64,000 nucleotides of DNA. Source: Lanius collurio. Its lineage: Eukaryota; Chordata; Aves; Passeriformes; Laniidae. Location of the stretch: assembly GCA_020086605.1 (NCBI GenBank), contig JACBWW010000004.1, positions 21,389,806-21,453,805 of the forward strand, in the 5' to 3' direction. This document shows, piece after piece, positions 39,890 through 52,500 of this stretch (its first letter is position 1; each line of letters begins with the position of its first letter). The notes beneath the pieces are model-generated. The model ran no database searches. It saw only the letters and a program-made list of their open reading frames with translations, and was not told the origin of the DNA. The translations under genes were made by a program, and so were the position numbers.

Positions 39890-39937
39890 AGGTGGGGGGA
39901 GGCAGGGGGGTGGGGGTGGGTGAGCTGAGGGGAAAGG
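39890..39937 (+). repeat. G-rich stretch with G-quadruplex potential
   Basis: Contains at least four G runs of three or more within about 30 bases ('ggtggggggaggcagggggg' then 'tgggggtgggtgag'). It stands out in an AT-rich environment. By the usual four-run rule the plus strand could fold into a quadruplex. Confidence 0.7.
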
Positions 39938-40888
39938 CTTAAACCTCCTAAATCCTGTCACTTCTAAAACTGTATTAGAACCACACATATTTTTGGCAGT
40001 GACCTCTTAAAATAGTCCCTTATAAACCAGTACTTCTTTGCCACATTCAAGGTATTATACTTATTTTTACAGGTTTTGACTAAAAATTCCTTGCATTATT
40101 GTACTGTATCACAGGGAAGTTCGCTATAGTTTCATGAAAGACGTTTTCATTTCTGACTGGCATCTTCTCAATAGCAGGGGGCCCAGGCATACCGCTCTCT
40201 TCCAGGCAAACCTTTCTGCTCTTAAACAGTGCAGCATTCATAATTTGCTTTCAGCACTGCAGGGCAGCTACACAGAAAAGTTTCTGCAACTAAATAGGTT
40301 ACATCACAGAGAAGTCCACTATTTGGCCAAGGTATAAAACATAAATACACCCCTCACTCACTTCTGCACCTTACAAAAAGGAAATATTATCTACCCCAGC
40401 GACATGCATTTTCACATTCAGGCTGGTACGTTGGTTATTTTAATGTGTTTATTATGTATCATCACTCCCAATTAAGTACATGAAAGGGAAAAATCAACTA
40501 CAGAAGAAAGGAAACTTAAAAAAGGCCTCAACAGGATAAATATAGGTACTGGCAATAACTTTTATTTCTGCAAATACTCTGAATTCTCACTATATGAAAC
40601 TACTTTATGCTGGATGTTACTCTATCTTTACTCTCTATGCTGTCTTTCAGGCATAAAGGGAAGGCATAATAAGATAAAATTAGCATGATTCAGGAACAAG
40701 AACTTCTCTTATGGGAAGCAAAGTTTGGATGATCGCGAGATAAATGATGAAATTATAATTCAGAAAACTTTGATATCATCATACACTTGTCTGCTGGTGC
40801 ATTCCACCAAAGTATATTTGGAAAAGAAAGCATTTTGCAAGTACTTCAAAAAATGCTATTTGTTTGAAAGACAGTTACGTAACTCAGA

Positions 40889-41108
40889 ATCATAGAATAT
40901 GCTGAGTTGGAAGGAACTGGCAAGGATCATCGAAGTCATCTCCTGGCCTTGCACTAGACCATCTCAAGGATCACACTATGTACCTGAGACTGGTATCTAA
41001 ACACTTCTTTAACTCTGTCAGACTTGGGACTATGACTGCTTTCCTGGGGACTCTGTTCCAATGTTCTACCACCTTCTGGATGAAGAACTTTTCCTAACAT
41101 CTGGCTAG
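40889..41108 (-). mobile_element. CR1 3'-end fragment
   Basis: Minus-strand CR1. The plus strand begins 'aatcatagaatatgctgagt', then 'tggaaggaactggcaaggat', the reverse complement of the terminal repeat and 3' box. It continues through 'actctgttccaatgttctac' and 'gaagaacttttcctaacatc', which encode the last part of ORF2 in reverse. It ends abruptly near 41108. Confidence 0.9.
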
Positions 41109-41757
41109 AATATTAAACACAGCCTTAACAAAGACATTTTTGCATCAGGGAAAATGTCACATGTTATGAGTATAGAGTTACATACTACAAATGAAAAGAT
41201 ATATGTGCATAGCCTTTTTGAACTGAGAAATTGCAACTGTTGTTGCAGTCACAAGTAATAACACACAATGTACATAAACTTCTGCGTACTGTAAATTTAG
41301 AAAAAAGACACTTTAGTCTGTGCATGTTATTGGATGCTATTACTGAACTGACATATAGGTGATATGTGTGTATATATATATATAAAATAAAATAATCCAC
41401 AGTTCTTAAGGATGTTATCTTACCACCTAGAATAAATGCATGCCTGGTATTTTCCTGAATACCTACCAATTAGTACACCAGGCTGCAACATATTCTCCCA
41501 AAATCATACCATGTTTCAAGTGGGCAAATATAGTTATCAAAATATCAATATAGTTGTCAAAAACCTGAAATGTTAAAACAAGAGAAGCCTGGGTTTTATT
41601 ATCTTTTCTTACGAAATATCTCTGGAATACATTCTGCCAGAGGTAGGACTTGGGAAAACCTTGGCTTTTCATGTGTAATTTGTAACTGGGATCCCAGTCT
41701 TTTCCTGGGGAAAAAAGGAAAACCTGCTCCAAAGAGATCTATAATATTATATCAAGC
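41109..41757. other. Spacer between two CR1 copies
   Basis: AT-rich unique sequence. It contains a short TG/TA run at 41367-41383 and a small direct repeat of 'caatatagtt(a/g)tcaaaa' at about 41527-41562. No gene is supported. Confidence 0.5.
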
Positions 41758-42338
41758 TAAATCAAAGAATCTTTAGGGTTGGTAGGGACCTCTGGAGATC
41801 AGTTAGCCCAACCTCCCTGCCAAGGCAGGGTACATAGAGCAGGTTACACAGAAACCCGTCCACATGGGTTTTGAATATCTCCAGACAGAGAGACTTCGAG
41901 ACTTCACAACCTCCCTGGGCAGCCTCCTCCAGTGCTCTGCCACTCTCAATGTAAAGAAGCTCTTCCTCGTGTTGAGGGGGAACTTCTTGTGTTTTGGTTC
42001 ATGACCATTGCTCCTCATCCTGTCGCTGGGCACCACTGAAGAGTCTGGCACCATCCTCTTGGCACCTGCCTCTGAGATACTTTTATGCGTTAATGAGGTT
42101 CCCTCTCAGTCTTCTCCAGTCTAAACAGGTCCAGCTCCCACAGTCTCTCCTCATAAGAGATGCTCCATACCCCAAATCATCTCTGTGGCCTCCACTGGAC
42201 ACTCTCCAGTGGCTCCTTGTCTTTCTTGTACTGAGGAGCCTAGAACTGGACACAGCACTCCAGATGTGGCCTCATTAAGGCCAAGAAGAGGAGGAGGATC
42301 ACATCCTTCAACACTCTGGCCACACTCTTCCCAATGAT
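41758..42338 (-). mobile_element. CR1 LINE, 5'-truncated, well preserved
   Basis: Minus-strand CR1 copy and one of the best preserved here. The plus strand starts with the reverse-complemented tail ('gggttggtagggacctctgg') and runs through the ORF2 carboxy terminus. The minus-strand translation at 42054-41803 shows SSVVPSDRMRSNGHEPKHKK and NTRKSFFTLRVAEHWRRLP. Upstream ORF2 sequence continues to about 42338 ('gaactggacacagcactcca'). The body is colinear over 580 bp with few indels, suggesting a younger insertion than the other copies. Confidence 0.95.
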
Positions 42339-45300
42339 AACAATACCTATTACTTTAATACACTTCTCCAATGCACTAGTGACAGGAAGACATGTAACTG
42401 TTACCACCATTTAAAAGGAAAAATATTAAAAATATCTTTAAACATGGTATCATCCTATTACAATTGTGGGGAATAATCATTATTGCTTTTATGGGAAAAA
42501 AACTGGGGTTTTGCTTTCTTTTACAGAGTCAGCACAGCTAAAGGAGAGTACACTGGGTTCTGTTCTTGCTCTTGCACCAGCAGAATTGGTAGCTAAGTTC
42601 CAGATGTAGGATCCTCATTGTTGGTGATCCATGAACCAGAAAGAATATAGGTGAACTTTCAAATTCCAGGTTGAGTTTGTGGCACTGGCAGTCAAGAAAA
42701 GCACCTTTTCACTTACTCCTTTTTCCCTTTAATTCTACAAAATAAATGAAATTATTGCTGGAAAGACAATTCACTGCTTTATGATAACAGATTTTTTTTT
42801 AAGAGAAGTCTTTGCTTTAAAAAACAACAACATCATGCACTGAATGCACACCATTAGCCTGTTGTCAATCACAAGTACCGTGCCATGTGCTTATTAAAAA
42901 GAGCATTAAAGTATAAAAAGAAAAAGAAGTGGGACTGCTTTTGAAGGAAATCATGCTAAAAAGCTTCAGAGAAGCAGTCCAAAACCAAGAGTTCTAAATG
43001 TGAAAATAATGTAAGATTCTCAGCTGCAAGCAGGATTGCTGAACAGATGAAGGCTAAACAGGGCAGTGTTTCTGCATGCTTCTCAACCATTGCTTTTGCA
43101 TTGCTGTGGAGGAAAAAAAACCCAAACAAAAAAATAGACTGTTTTGTGTTTCAGTCTTTGAGTCTTCTTAAAATTATTTCCCCTCAAAATTTAAATTAAG
43201 CTGTAATATGTAATACTAGAATGGACTACACAGCACCATGAAAGCTAAGCAACAATATTGTATATTATATTTTTTTGGAAGATATACCACATAACATTTT
43301 AAGTTGCAACTCAGTAGAATAAACTAGAACTATACACAAAAGACCACAAGTGTGTAAAAACGTATCTATGAAAAATACTGCAGAACAGTTTCCATGATCA
43401 GTGGAAAGACAATGCTGAAAATGAAGTTTACCTCCCACACCTTTAAAAAAGCATAAATTACTATGTTATTTTGTTTCACAACTCAATAATGGCAGTTCTC
43501 CCCAGCCTTCCTGTTATGTAGCCCCTTAAATGACAGCAGTAACACTTGACAGTGCAAGTACTTCTTTATTTTCTTCTACTACTACTCACCTCTAAAGTTT
43601 ATCATTCTTCATATTTATAGCATATCCACCAAAAGCAAAAACTCAGTGTAGTTCATAATATTTTGTAAGAGATGCAGCTTCACAAGTGATAGGAACCTTG
43701 GGGCGTTTAAAATTGAGTGCATTTTAAAAATTACTTTAAATTTCAACTATGGACTGCAGTTAGGCCTGCTTGCCTAAAAGTAATGCTCTGTATTACCATG
43801 CCACTGATCTGGGTTAAATTTCAAGCCCCTCTATAGCTTCCCAAGCTGGCACAACCTGGGGTGAGACTAGTACCTCTTGTTATCGTGCAAGCACCACTTC
43901 AGCCGATTAAGGAGCAGCACTGTTCGGCTCTGAAGAGAATCTCATCCTCCTCACCAAGAAGGCTGTGTCTTTGAGCACAGAGAGGTTAAAAACAGGGTTG
44001 AAATGGAGAATATCCTCAGGGCTCCATCAGGGACATGAAAGACAACCCCAGAAAGTATGTTATGTGACAACAAAGACATCAAATAACTTTAGTGGAATAG
44101 CTGCCTTCTACCTCTGCAAGTTTCCCTGGAACTTCCATATGCATACAGTACCTTTTTCCCCTCCCACCGCAAGATTTCTGTGTATTTACACAGAGATTCA
44201 AAGACAGTCCAGACACAGGGAAGAATTTCACATGGTTTTTGCCTGCTTGCTGAAGAGAAACAAAGAAATTCCAAATTTGAACTGCTTGTTGTAAAGCAGT
44301 TAGGGATCCTTTGGAAAGAAAGATATCACCACACTACATACTATTGTAAAGACAATGTTGCTACACTTAGGCTCATGATACAAACTTCATATCTGATGAC
44401 TTTAAATCTTTGTAGTGTGACTACTTGGCTTGAAATCTGATTTTCTCCATTAATGCAGTTATATACGAAAGAAAAATGACTTTCAGATTAAGGTAAGCAG
44501 CATAGTAATAGTGGGAGTAAAACCAGCATCTGTGGACTTGTGCAAATCAGTATTATTTCAAGACTGGATATTGATAAATAAATGGCTGAAAGGCTACATA
44601 CTTGCTGTAATATAGAAAAAGCTAAAAAGGCCAGTGCTAAAGTGCCTAAAAATTTGAAAGATATATACTGCTGAAAATTAAATTGAAATACATTTTCTAA
44701 ATACCTTCTGCAACATAAGTGGCCTGTATCTTCTTTCAAGACAGAGTATCAGTTTATTTCAAATTTAGAGATATTGGCCTTGATTCAAATTCATGGCAGT
44801 TATAGAAACCAATGTTCCATGGCTTGATTCAGGTGGCAAGCATTAAATCTTTTTCCTGCTGTCATGCAACAACAACTTTAATACAAATTAGCACTGCCAA
44901 ACTCAGTTTCCTGAGCTCAGAAGTCCTTGATGCTACTCCCGGAATTTTATTCATACTTTCACACGGATTGTGCTTTGCTGAAATTGTTGTAGCTGACAAG
45001 AAACAAAAAAATACAATTTAATGACACTGGATTCAGTATTATAATTCATAACATTGTAGAAAATTTAACATGCAACTCTTCATTATTTTTTAACTGAGGT
45101 AAAGCTCAATCAAATCCACACAATGTTTATTGGGGGGTTTTAACGTGTAAATTTGGTTTCTATTAGTCAGATCTTCCCTTCAGACCAATTGTTTATGCTG
45201 AACCTAATCTTGCCAGTCAACAGTAACTCATTTTTCAGTATACTAATTCAACTTTTACAATGGCTTTCTTAGAGTTCAAGACAAAACCATCTAAGCCTCT

Positions 45301-48166
45301 GAAAATATGGAGCAACAAACCAAATTCAACAGTTTATTTCAGTTTTCCTACTCAACAGGAATATACAATTAACTAAACTTGACGCTCCAGACAACTCAGA
45401 ATGAGATCCAGAGGGTAGATCTGAGTCAGAGAAAGCATATTTCCACATAAGAAAGAACCCTCTGTTTCTCCAATCAGCCACTCCAGACTGATGGGCCCTT
45501 AATTGCAGAGTTCCACAAAAAAGGGTGGGAAATGCCAATGAGTACCTAAGCCTCCCTGGTTTCCATGGCCATGCTCAAAAAACCCTGGCAAAAATTTGCA
45601 TTTCAAGGAACGCCCAGTTCCAATTCCTTTCGATTCCCATAGAAGTAAACCAAAATCCAAAACCACTTCCTAGCAAAATTTCTGCCAAACCAGTCGACTC
45701 CCTGTAGCTTTAAAATGAACAACTCATTCTATCTGAATTCAGACTTCAATTTACAGCCAGTCATTCATAAGTTTGTTCTCCTTTTTTATTAATATTTTAC
45801 CACTAGTTTATAATCCATGAGTACCCAAAGCTAATCAAGCTTTTGGCTTTAGTTTTCTGCCAATAAAAATGCATATAATGGTCAGTCCTGGTCAGAGACT
45901 TACAATGTGTGAAGACAAAGGAAGCAAAACAACCTAAAATAACATCCCTTTTCCTCCTCAAAATCCTGCAATGATGAGGATAGCCTTGTTAGTTCTATGA
46001 CTAACAGGATTTTCACTTAACATCTAATTTTAACCTTTGTTATTTTTGAATAATTGCAACCTAGCTATTTTCTAAGTGACTTGCTTTTGGAATTTTTTTA
46101 ACCTCATATGAAAGAAAACAATCATCAGTTTCTCAGTTACCTCTTTATCTGCCTCCCTGAAACTACCTGTGGCCAACTGCCTTGCAAGCATGCATAAAGA
46201 AGCACCAAAGTCAGCACAGGGTAACATCACTGAGGCTCTGAAGGTGTGATACATGTGTGTTCTGGCTGGCCCTACCTGCTCCTTGTCCTCATAGGGAATG
46301 CTGGTGCTTCTCCTAAGAAAAGAGGAAATTATATCTACGCTTCTCCTCTTAAATGGGTTTAAATGATTCTCCAATATAAACAGAACTAGAGTCTTTCTGA
46401 CTTATTCTCCAAAAGCAAAGAAATCAAAAGTAGTGATTAATGTGTTCCAGTTAATAGAAGCAAAACTCACCTTACAAAAACACTTGAATTAAAACTGTGT
46501 GTGCATGTGCATATGTGTGGGTGGGTGTGAGTCTTATGGAACTACTAAATTTTACACCACTATCAAATGATAACATTTTTAATAACTCATACTAACAATG
46601 ATACATGCTTACCCAGGATTTGAAGCTGCTTTGCCAACAGTCAGTACTAAGATAAAGAGAATTTTGTTAAAATTCTGCTCCTACCTAAAGGTCATACAGG
46701 TAGAAAAAAGACTTCAAAGAGCACAATATGTTTTTTAAAAAATAACAAAAAAAAAGGGAAGGAAAGCAAGAGGTTCAAGGTATACTGTGCATTGACACAA
46801 TTCACTCTATATCCTACTACATATCAAGCATTTTTCAATTGTCAGGAATAGAAAATCATGCTGGTTTTAAGATTCATAAATGTGAACGCATAACACAGAC
46901 TTCCCGTATCTACTTACAGTTTGGAATTGCAGAAATGGCAGTGTTACCTAGCTGTCATTGAAATCAAAGAAGGGTGTCTTATTGATTTCATCTGCAGGAG
47001 GCCCCAAGTGATGAAAAAAAATCAGATGTTCTAAATGTAAGTGGCTAGCTTCTGAGAGAACCTGAACATCTTACTGGCACCGACTTATTTTGGTGACTAA
47101 TAGCAAGACATTATGTAAAAATTTGGCTCTAATACCTACACTAAGTGAATGTTTTTGCATCTGAGGCATAAAAACATATACAGAGAGAAAAGAATAGGAA
47201 AAGCAGAAGAGGAAAGTTGGAATGAATTTTGATGGGATTTCCTAGCTGCACTGCACATACTTAGCTGGATACTCAGCTTGTGTAAATTGACAACACAGCA
47301 CTGGAGCCAAGAGAGCCAAGGTACTTAACACAAACTAATAATCTGGCTCTATGTACTGATGTTGACAGAAAAATAAGCACTTCCTACCACAGAGATTAAA
47401 ATGTACAAGTGACCCTAATGAATATAATTGTGCTTGGGGAATTCCTGTTATCTTTTCTGCAAATCAAAAGAAATGATGGGGGGACAGAGAGAGTAATGGC
47501 AGAGCAAAAATGCCTCACGTACCCTCACTGCTAAGAGATTCATAATTAAAATCTTCTCTAGCTGTGTGCAGAGTGCTCATGGCAATGTGTGCCTTTGCAC
47601 TTCACAGAAAACTTACTGACAAGAGGACTGTGAGCCCGAGATACAGCACTGAAAGAGGTATTTAAATGTGTGAAGTATGCTGGACACCTGTTGAGAAATT
47701 CACAAAAATTAATGGTGTTATTATGGGATGGGCCAAACATAAATAACTAGAGATCAGCTGGATACTTGAGGATTAGAACAATTCAACGTTCTCTCTTGAT
47801 GAAAAAAAAAACTTCTTTTTTTTTTTTTTGTTTTAATAAATCTCCTTAGTGAATGTGAGTTAATGACTTTTCAAAAATTTTTCAAAATCTAACCAAAGTT
47901 GTGACTTCTGAAAATGAAGTACAACATACAACCTGAACAGGTTATGTTTTGAAAATTCCTACAAAGATACTTTCTAGCCTATCTGATACTTTTTTACACT
48001 TTTTTACAGGGTTTTTTTTTATGTTTATAATGTGGAAAGTGTCTTGCTGCCTTAACCTTCAGGAATTACTCTCGACTTCTAAGAAGTAATGAGTATTTTA
48101 CAGGCACTATCTAGTCAGCACAATGACTACTACAATCATTTATCAGACAAAACCAAAATATATTAA
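42339..48166. other. Intergenic, 3' flank side of the minus-strand gene
   Basis: AT-rich DNA with no supported gene. The frames at 43965-44294 (plus) and 46374-46072 (minus) were examined and not accepted. It contains a (TG)n-like run at 46495-46530, an A-rich run at 46740-46756 and an A/T-run pair at 47800-47830. Confidence 0.45.
46495..46530. repeat. Degenerate (TG)n stretch
   Basis: 'actgtgtgtgcatgtgcata' followed by 'tgtgtgggtgggtgtgag': an interrupted TG microsatellite. Confidence 0.75.
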
Positions 48167-48167
48167 T

Positions 48168-48173
48168 TTTATT
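48168..48173 (-). terminator. Possible polyadenylation signal
   Basis: Plus-strand 'tttatt' gives AATAAA on the minus strand, about 1.1 kb downstream of the stop codon of the minus-strand gene. It is the first canonical hexamer I noticed in that direction. In such AT-rich DNA the match alone is weak evidence. Confidence 0.2.
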
Positions 48174-48254
48174 ATTCTGTAAGCCTATTTAATAATATTA
48201 GATACATTAAAACTACCACTAAGGAGAGTTCTATTATAAGTTAGAATAAGAGAA

Positions 48255-48335
48255 TGATTCAAAACCACTTGAAATCAATGAGAGTCTTTCCATTGATTTT
48301 TTGTGAGCTTAGAAATAGGGCCGAATTGGTCAGCA
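48255..48335. repeat. Short inverted repeat in possible old amniote repeat
   Basis: The 9-base arms 'aaatcaatg' (48272-48280) and 'cattgattt' (48291-48299) are perfect reverse complements with a 10-base loop. They are followed by 'agggccgaattggtcag'. The arrangement resembles a motif that recurs in ancient amniote interspersed repeats. Confidence 0.45.
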
Positions 48336-48539
48336 ATGATGGTCCAAGGCACATTACAAAATAAAATTCAATTAGTAATGTGGAAATATGCAATCATTGT
48401 ATCCCTCCCATGACAGAAGGAAAGCCACCTCTTCAGTAATCTTTGGTAGAGCTTCACAAATCTATACCTCCTTAATACTGTACTGCTTGTCAGGGATTCT
48501 TTCTCCCTTTTTTGGGACACATTAATCTGAAGTATTTAA

Positions 48540-48780
48540 AGCAATCATGGCATGGCCTGAACACAAAAGGGAAATGTCCTCCATGACAAATGCCAGGTGC
48601 TCCTGCCAGCAGAGTGATTCCCTGACCCTAGGAGCTGGCAGAACAGAACGTCTCAATTGGCTCGGAGGAGAGCCAGCTTTCTGAGGAGGCATTTAGTAAC
48701 TTCCCTAGCCACTAGCAGAAATAAACTTGTGCCATGCACTTAAAATAATAGGAAGAAAAGGCTAGATGGGGACATTAAAA
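48540..48780. promoter_or_regulatory. Candidate conserved non-coding or 3'UTR element
   Basis: This stretch of about 240 bp has balanced composition and little simple sequence ('caaatgccaggtgctcctgc', 'tcaattggctcggaggagag') within AT-rich DNA. It lies 0.5-0.8 kb downstream of the minus-strand gene's stop. It could be part of that gene's 3' untranslated region or a regulatory element. It contains no meaningful open frame. Confidence 0.25.
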
Positions 48781-49308
48781 ATCTAAAATAAAGCTTCTGC
48801 CTGCTTGCTTCTGAATGGTAAGGATAGAACAGATCACCATTACAAGACAGAGGGATAAAAATTCCCTAAATTAAAAAAAAACTATGTAACACAAAGTTAT
48901 ATCCCAGGGCTCCTTTTCCTTACATTTTGTATTTGTTTCATATTTTGTCTAGTTTTGCTTATTTAAATTTTAAATTAATCTTGAATGGATGTTCTGTTCT
49001 TCGGATAACTCCTTGTTCTGGCACACTGTATGTTTCCACTGAGCACTCATTCATTAAATAAATAAGTGATTCTGAAAATCTTTCATTGGGTAAGATCCCT
49101 GTACTTACCTATTAAATCTTAAGTGGAAATGCAAGGATTTGAAAGGCTGGGCCAAACACTCTATAACAGGAAGAGAACGTGTATCACCCTTCTTGCTGCA
49201 TTAGCATTCACTTAGAAGAGCACCAGTGCATTGTGAAAGTTACATTGTTTAAAAACACATGATAAAACAGAATTGCCTTCAAAATTCAGCCTGAAGTATC
49301 TGCATATT

Positions 49309-49504
49309 TCATATATTGTTATTAGGCTCTAAATGTTCACAAGTGAAATCCTGACACCCTTCACTATCTTCTGTTTTCACATCTTCAAAGAATCTACCCA
49401 TTTCTTTTAAAAGCATTTGTTTCTGGCAGAAATAACGAACCCAGTCCAGCTTCCATTGAAAATTGGATGAGGTTCTGTGATACCGACATCTTCTTCTATG
49501 AAAA
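49309..49504 (-). CDS. Unidentified gene, terminal coding exon
   Basis: Entered after minus-strand 'ctatttggactgcag'. Its first base completes the split codon (CA+T, His), followed by 64 codons and TGA at 49311-49309. The residues run from FHRRRCRYHRTSSNF through QWKLDWVRYFCQKQ and LLKEMGRFFEDV to EHLEPNNNI. It carries a basic start, an aromatic-rich middle and an acidic tail. Another AG ('cccaccag') further upstream would give the wrong phase, which supports the chosen border. The intron before it is only 272 bp. Confidence 0.78.
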
Positions 49505-52500
49505 CTGCAGTCCAAATAGCATTTTATTGCTGGTGGGCAAAATTTAGAAAAATAGAAAGAAAAAAGCAGGACCTTAAGCACCTACATACCTTACGCTTTT
49601 CCATGAGATTAAAGTTTCTGTAGATAAAAGATATCTGAAAGTGAAACTTTCACTGTTTTGAAAATATTACCCTGCAATTTCAAATAATTGTTCAATAGAG
49701 AACAATGTTTATTTGTTTCCTTTGAAGTAGCCTTTCTCTAAAGCTAGAAATTTTAATATCATTTACTTGGACTTACTGAAAATTTTCCCTTAAACAGATC
49801 TGCAAACTCAAGTTTTTAATTTCTTGGGTAACTTCAGCGTCTGCTTTGTTTATACTAGCAAGTGAAATTGAAAGCAATACATTATCCAGCCTTAAGGGCT
49901 TGCTTCTCTTTCTCCTTTCAATTAATCTTGTCTCCAAGGAGTCCTGCATTAAAATAAAATAAAATATCAATACTATTCTTTTTTAATTTCTATGTGTTTA
50001 ATTATAAGCAGCAATTAATCAATTTTTTTCAATTTCACTTCTTCTTGGGGGCATCTCACTGATAAAGCGAAAATCAACACCAGTGTATTAATCAAATAAT
50101 CACAAAACTTTGAGGCAAAAAAGTGTTTACCCCATCAAGATTTTAACCTAAAGCCAAGCAAATCCCATCTTTTAGTTGAATTATTCGTAGAACTCATTTA
50201 TTTTTCCTAAAAACATTTTCTGTGTATATATTCAATTTCAGTAGCAGAGGGCCAATTTCTCTTCTCAATTTCAGTCTCCAACTTCATTAACACCAGTGGA
50301 ATTGTTTGGATCTAAGTAATGGCAAAAAATTACTCACAGTGTACACCTTTTTTTTCTGACTACTTTCCATTAGAAAAAAGAGAGCTCAGGATTAATCCAC
50401 ACTGATATTCCCAGAATGATCCTAAAGCCTGGAAAATACAAATTTAAATCATTTTGACGTTGTTGTTGCTATTCAATCCACTTTAAATGGAAGAACATTA
50501 GACACTTCCTCTCTCTTCAACATTTTAATATCAGTGGATCAAATCAAATCACTCTGGATAGGCTTGGATTCTGATCCATGTGCAAGATTAGTTAAGAGTC
50601 ACCCAGATTTTCATTCAAATCTCTTGGTTTCTAAGAATTCTCAGTATATCTCACAAGTTGGCCTTCCTACTCCAATTATTTTTGTGAATATACATAAACT
50701 CCTCCATATATAAACAATATTATTATTTGACCTCTTTTACATTAGAACTGTCATTACATTTTTTAGGTGCTGTTACAGATAAGAACTTCAAGTATTCCAG
50801 GAGTTAATTTCAATTTCTAGAATAATTCTTACTATATTAACCGCTTTTTTTTTTGTTCAATCTATTTAATTATTGCCACTCTCTTAATCAGTTCAGATAA
50901 CTTACTTAACTGCTGCAATCTACTTATGCACAGGCAAAATGCTGTCTATCTACAGACACCCTGAAGTTTTTTCTTCTAATTTGTAAACTAATATTTTCCA
51001 CTGAAAGCTTTAAAAAGCTTTAGTATATTTCTGCTGCACAGCTAAGTTCTTGAAAAAAAATGTAGGGCTGATTTATATTCATTTACCTAAATAAAATACA
51101 TCTGCCAAATTATTTTACATCATGAAGTAGTAAATTCATCACTAGAGCAGTAATGAACACCCTTCCAATAAGAAAAGTGTAAACACTGACAACTTCATTA
51201 TAGCACATTCTGCCACACACCACTTCCCCACTCACAGAATCACAGCCTCTACGAGAAGCTTTGTGCTTCCTGGGAAGGAAATTATTTGTGATGAACTTAC
51301 TACTTCTACTACTTTTCGTTGCCCTTGTTAACAGCTGGATATCTTATACAAGAACTACCTTTATTTATATATGTATATTTTGTATGTATAAGATCTATAT
51401 ACTTCTTTATCTGCCTTATTTAGCCTCAACCAGAAAATCTGAATATGTGAAAACATGTATCTGAGTGGCAAGTTACTTGAGAAATTAAAAACTTCACGGT
51501 AAACACAAAATAATTGTCAGGACTTGTTTACAGATATTATAGCCATATTTTTGAAAATGTAGAACTTAAGTCTGCATTATAAATTTCATCACTTTTAATT
51601 TATAAAAAGGCAGCCAGTGAATTATTTTTATTACTTTATTTTTGTTTAAATGATCATGGTTTCTTTTTATCATTACATTTCTAGCTCAGTTTTACACATG
51701 CAGTAATATTTTATGAAAAGTGAACTCTATATAATTTTGATTAGTTGTTTTGCTATCTCTATGGACAAATAACAATCCATAGCTCAATAAGAACACAAAT
51801 AAATAAAATCAATTAACACCTTACTGTGTCAGCAAAGCAGCTGATCACACTATCCTAAAAAATCTGATGTGGAGAAACGTATATTGACAATTACCTTCTT
51901 TAGTAAATCTGACCATAGAGATAAAACCTTAAAATTCTGTGGTTTTAATGTTGCTGGCCTTATGCAAAAATGAGATTTTATCTTGATTAAATACTCAAAT
52001 TTCATCTGTTGGAATCCATTACTTTATGCTAATAAGGAGTTTGCTAGAAAAAGTTTTTATGCTCTCCAGGGGCAAAAAATTTCAAGTTTGACACAATATC
52101 AAACACTGCTAAAAATATGTCTGTCAATATTTGATCTTAAAACAATCTCATTAAGAGAGGTATATATCTCAGATATTATTACAAGGCACACTTTTAAATA
52201 ACTTATTAGAACTTTATTAAGTGGTTTATGTGGTACTGTTTTAAGGATGAATCTCTTGTTTCTTGCAGAAAATTTTCCACATCTTCATAACTTCTACATC
52301 TTTTAAGTCTTATAAAGCATGTTCAAAGTTCTCTAAATCCATAACAAGATTTTTTAAAGCACCTATTCTATGGGCCTCAGTTTAACAAGCCAACACTAGT
52401 ACTCAACTAAGGAAATCAATTTAAAATAGCTGTCCGGAGTAGGTATCTACAGAAGTGAAACTGCATCATAATTTTAGTTCACTCTGTTGTGAAATAATTC

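Larger units (their letters stand above)
31504..40888. other. Intergenic, AT-rich with simple repeats
   Basis: About 9.4 kb without a supported gene. Frames such as 33352-33660 (plus), 37602-37877 (minus) and 38258-38548 (plus) have no domain or splice support. Simple-sequence features here are listed separately: A run 33514-33528, A/C-rich 34498-34562, TA 37206-37235, purine-rich 37889-37949, 28-bp duplication 39354-39408 and G-rich 39890-39937. Confidence 0.5.

Noticed and set aside
41803..42054. 83-codon minus-strand frame
   Set aside because: Not an independent gene; it is the carboxy end of CR1 ORF2 inside the element at 41758-42338.
43965..44294. 109-codon plus-strand open frame overlapping another frame at 44180-44440
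   Set aside because: Mutually overlapping chance frames. Neither has protein-like composition or exon borders.
46072..46374. 100-codon minus-strand open frame downstream of the unidentified gene
   Set aside because: Lies beyond the stop codon of that gene, with no acceptor-donor pair that fits. Composition is not convincing.
51234..51250. 'cacagaatcacag' resembling a CR1 end repeat
   Set aside because: The following sequence does not continue into any CR1 3' region. Too short to call.
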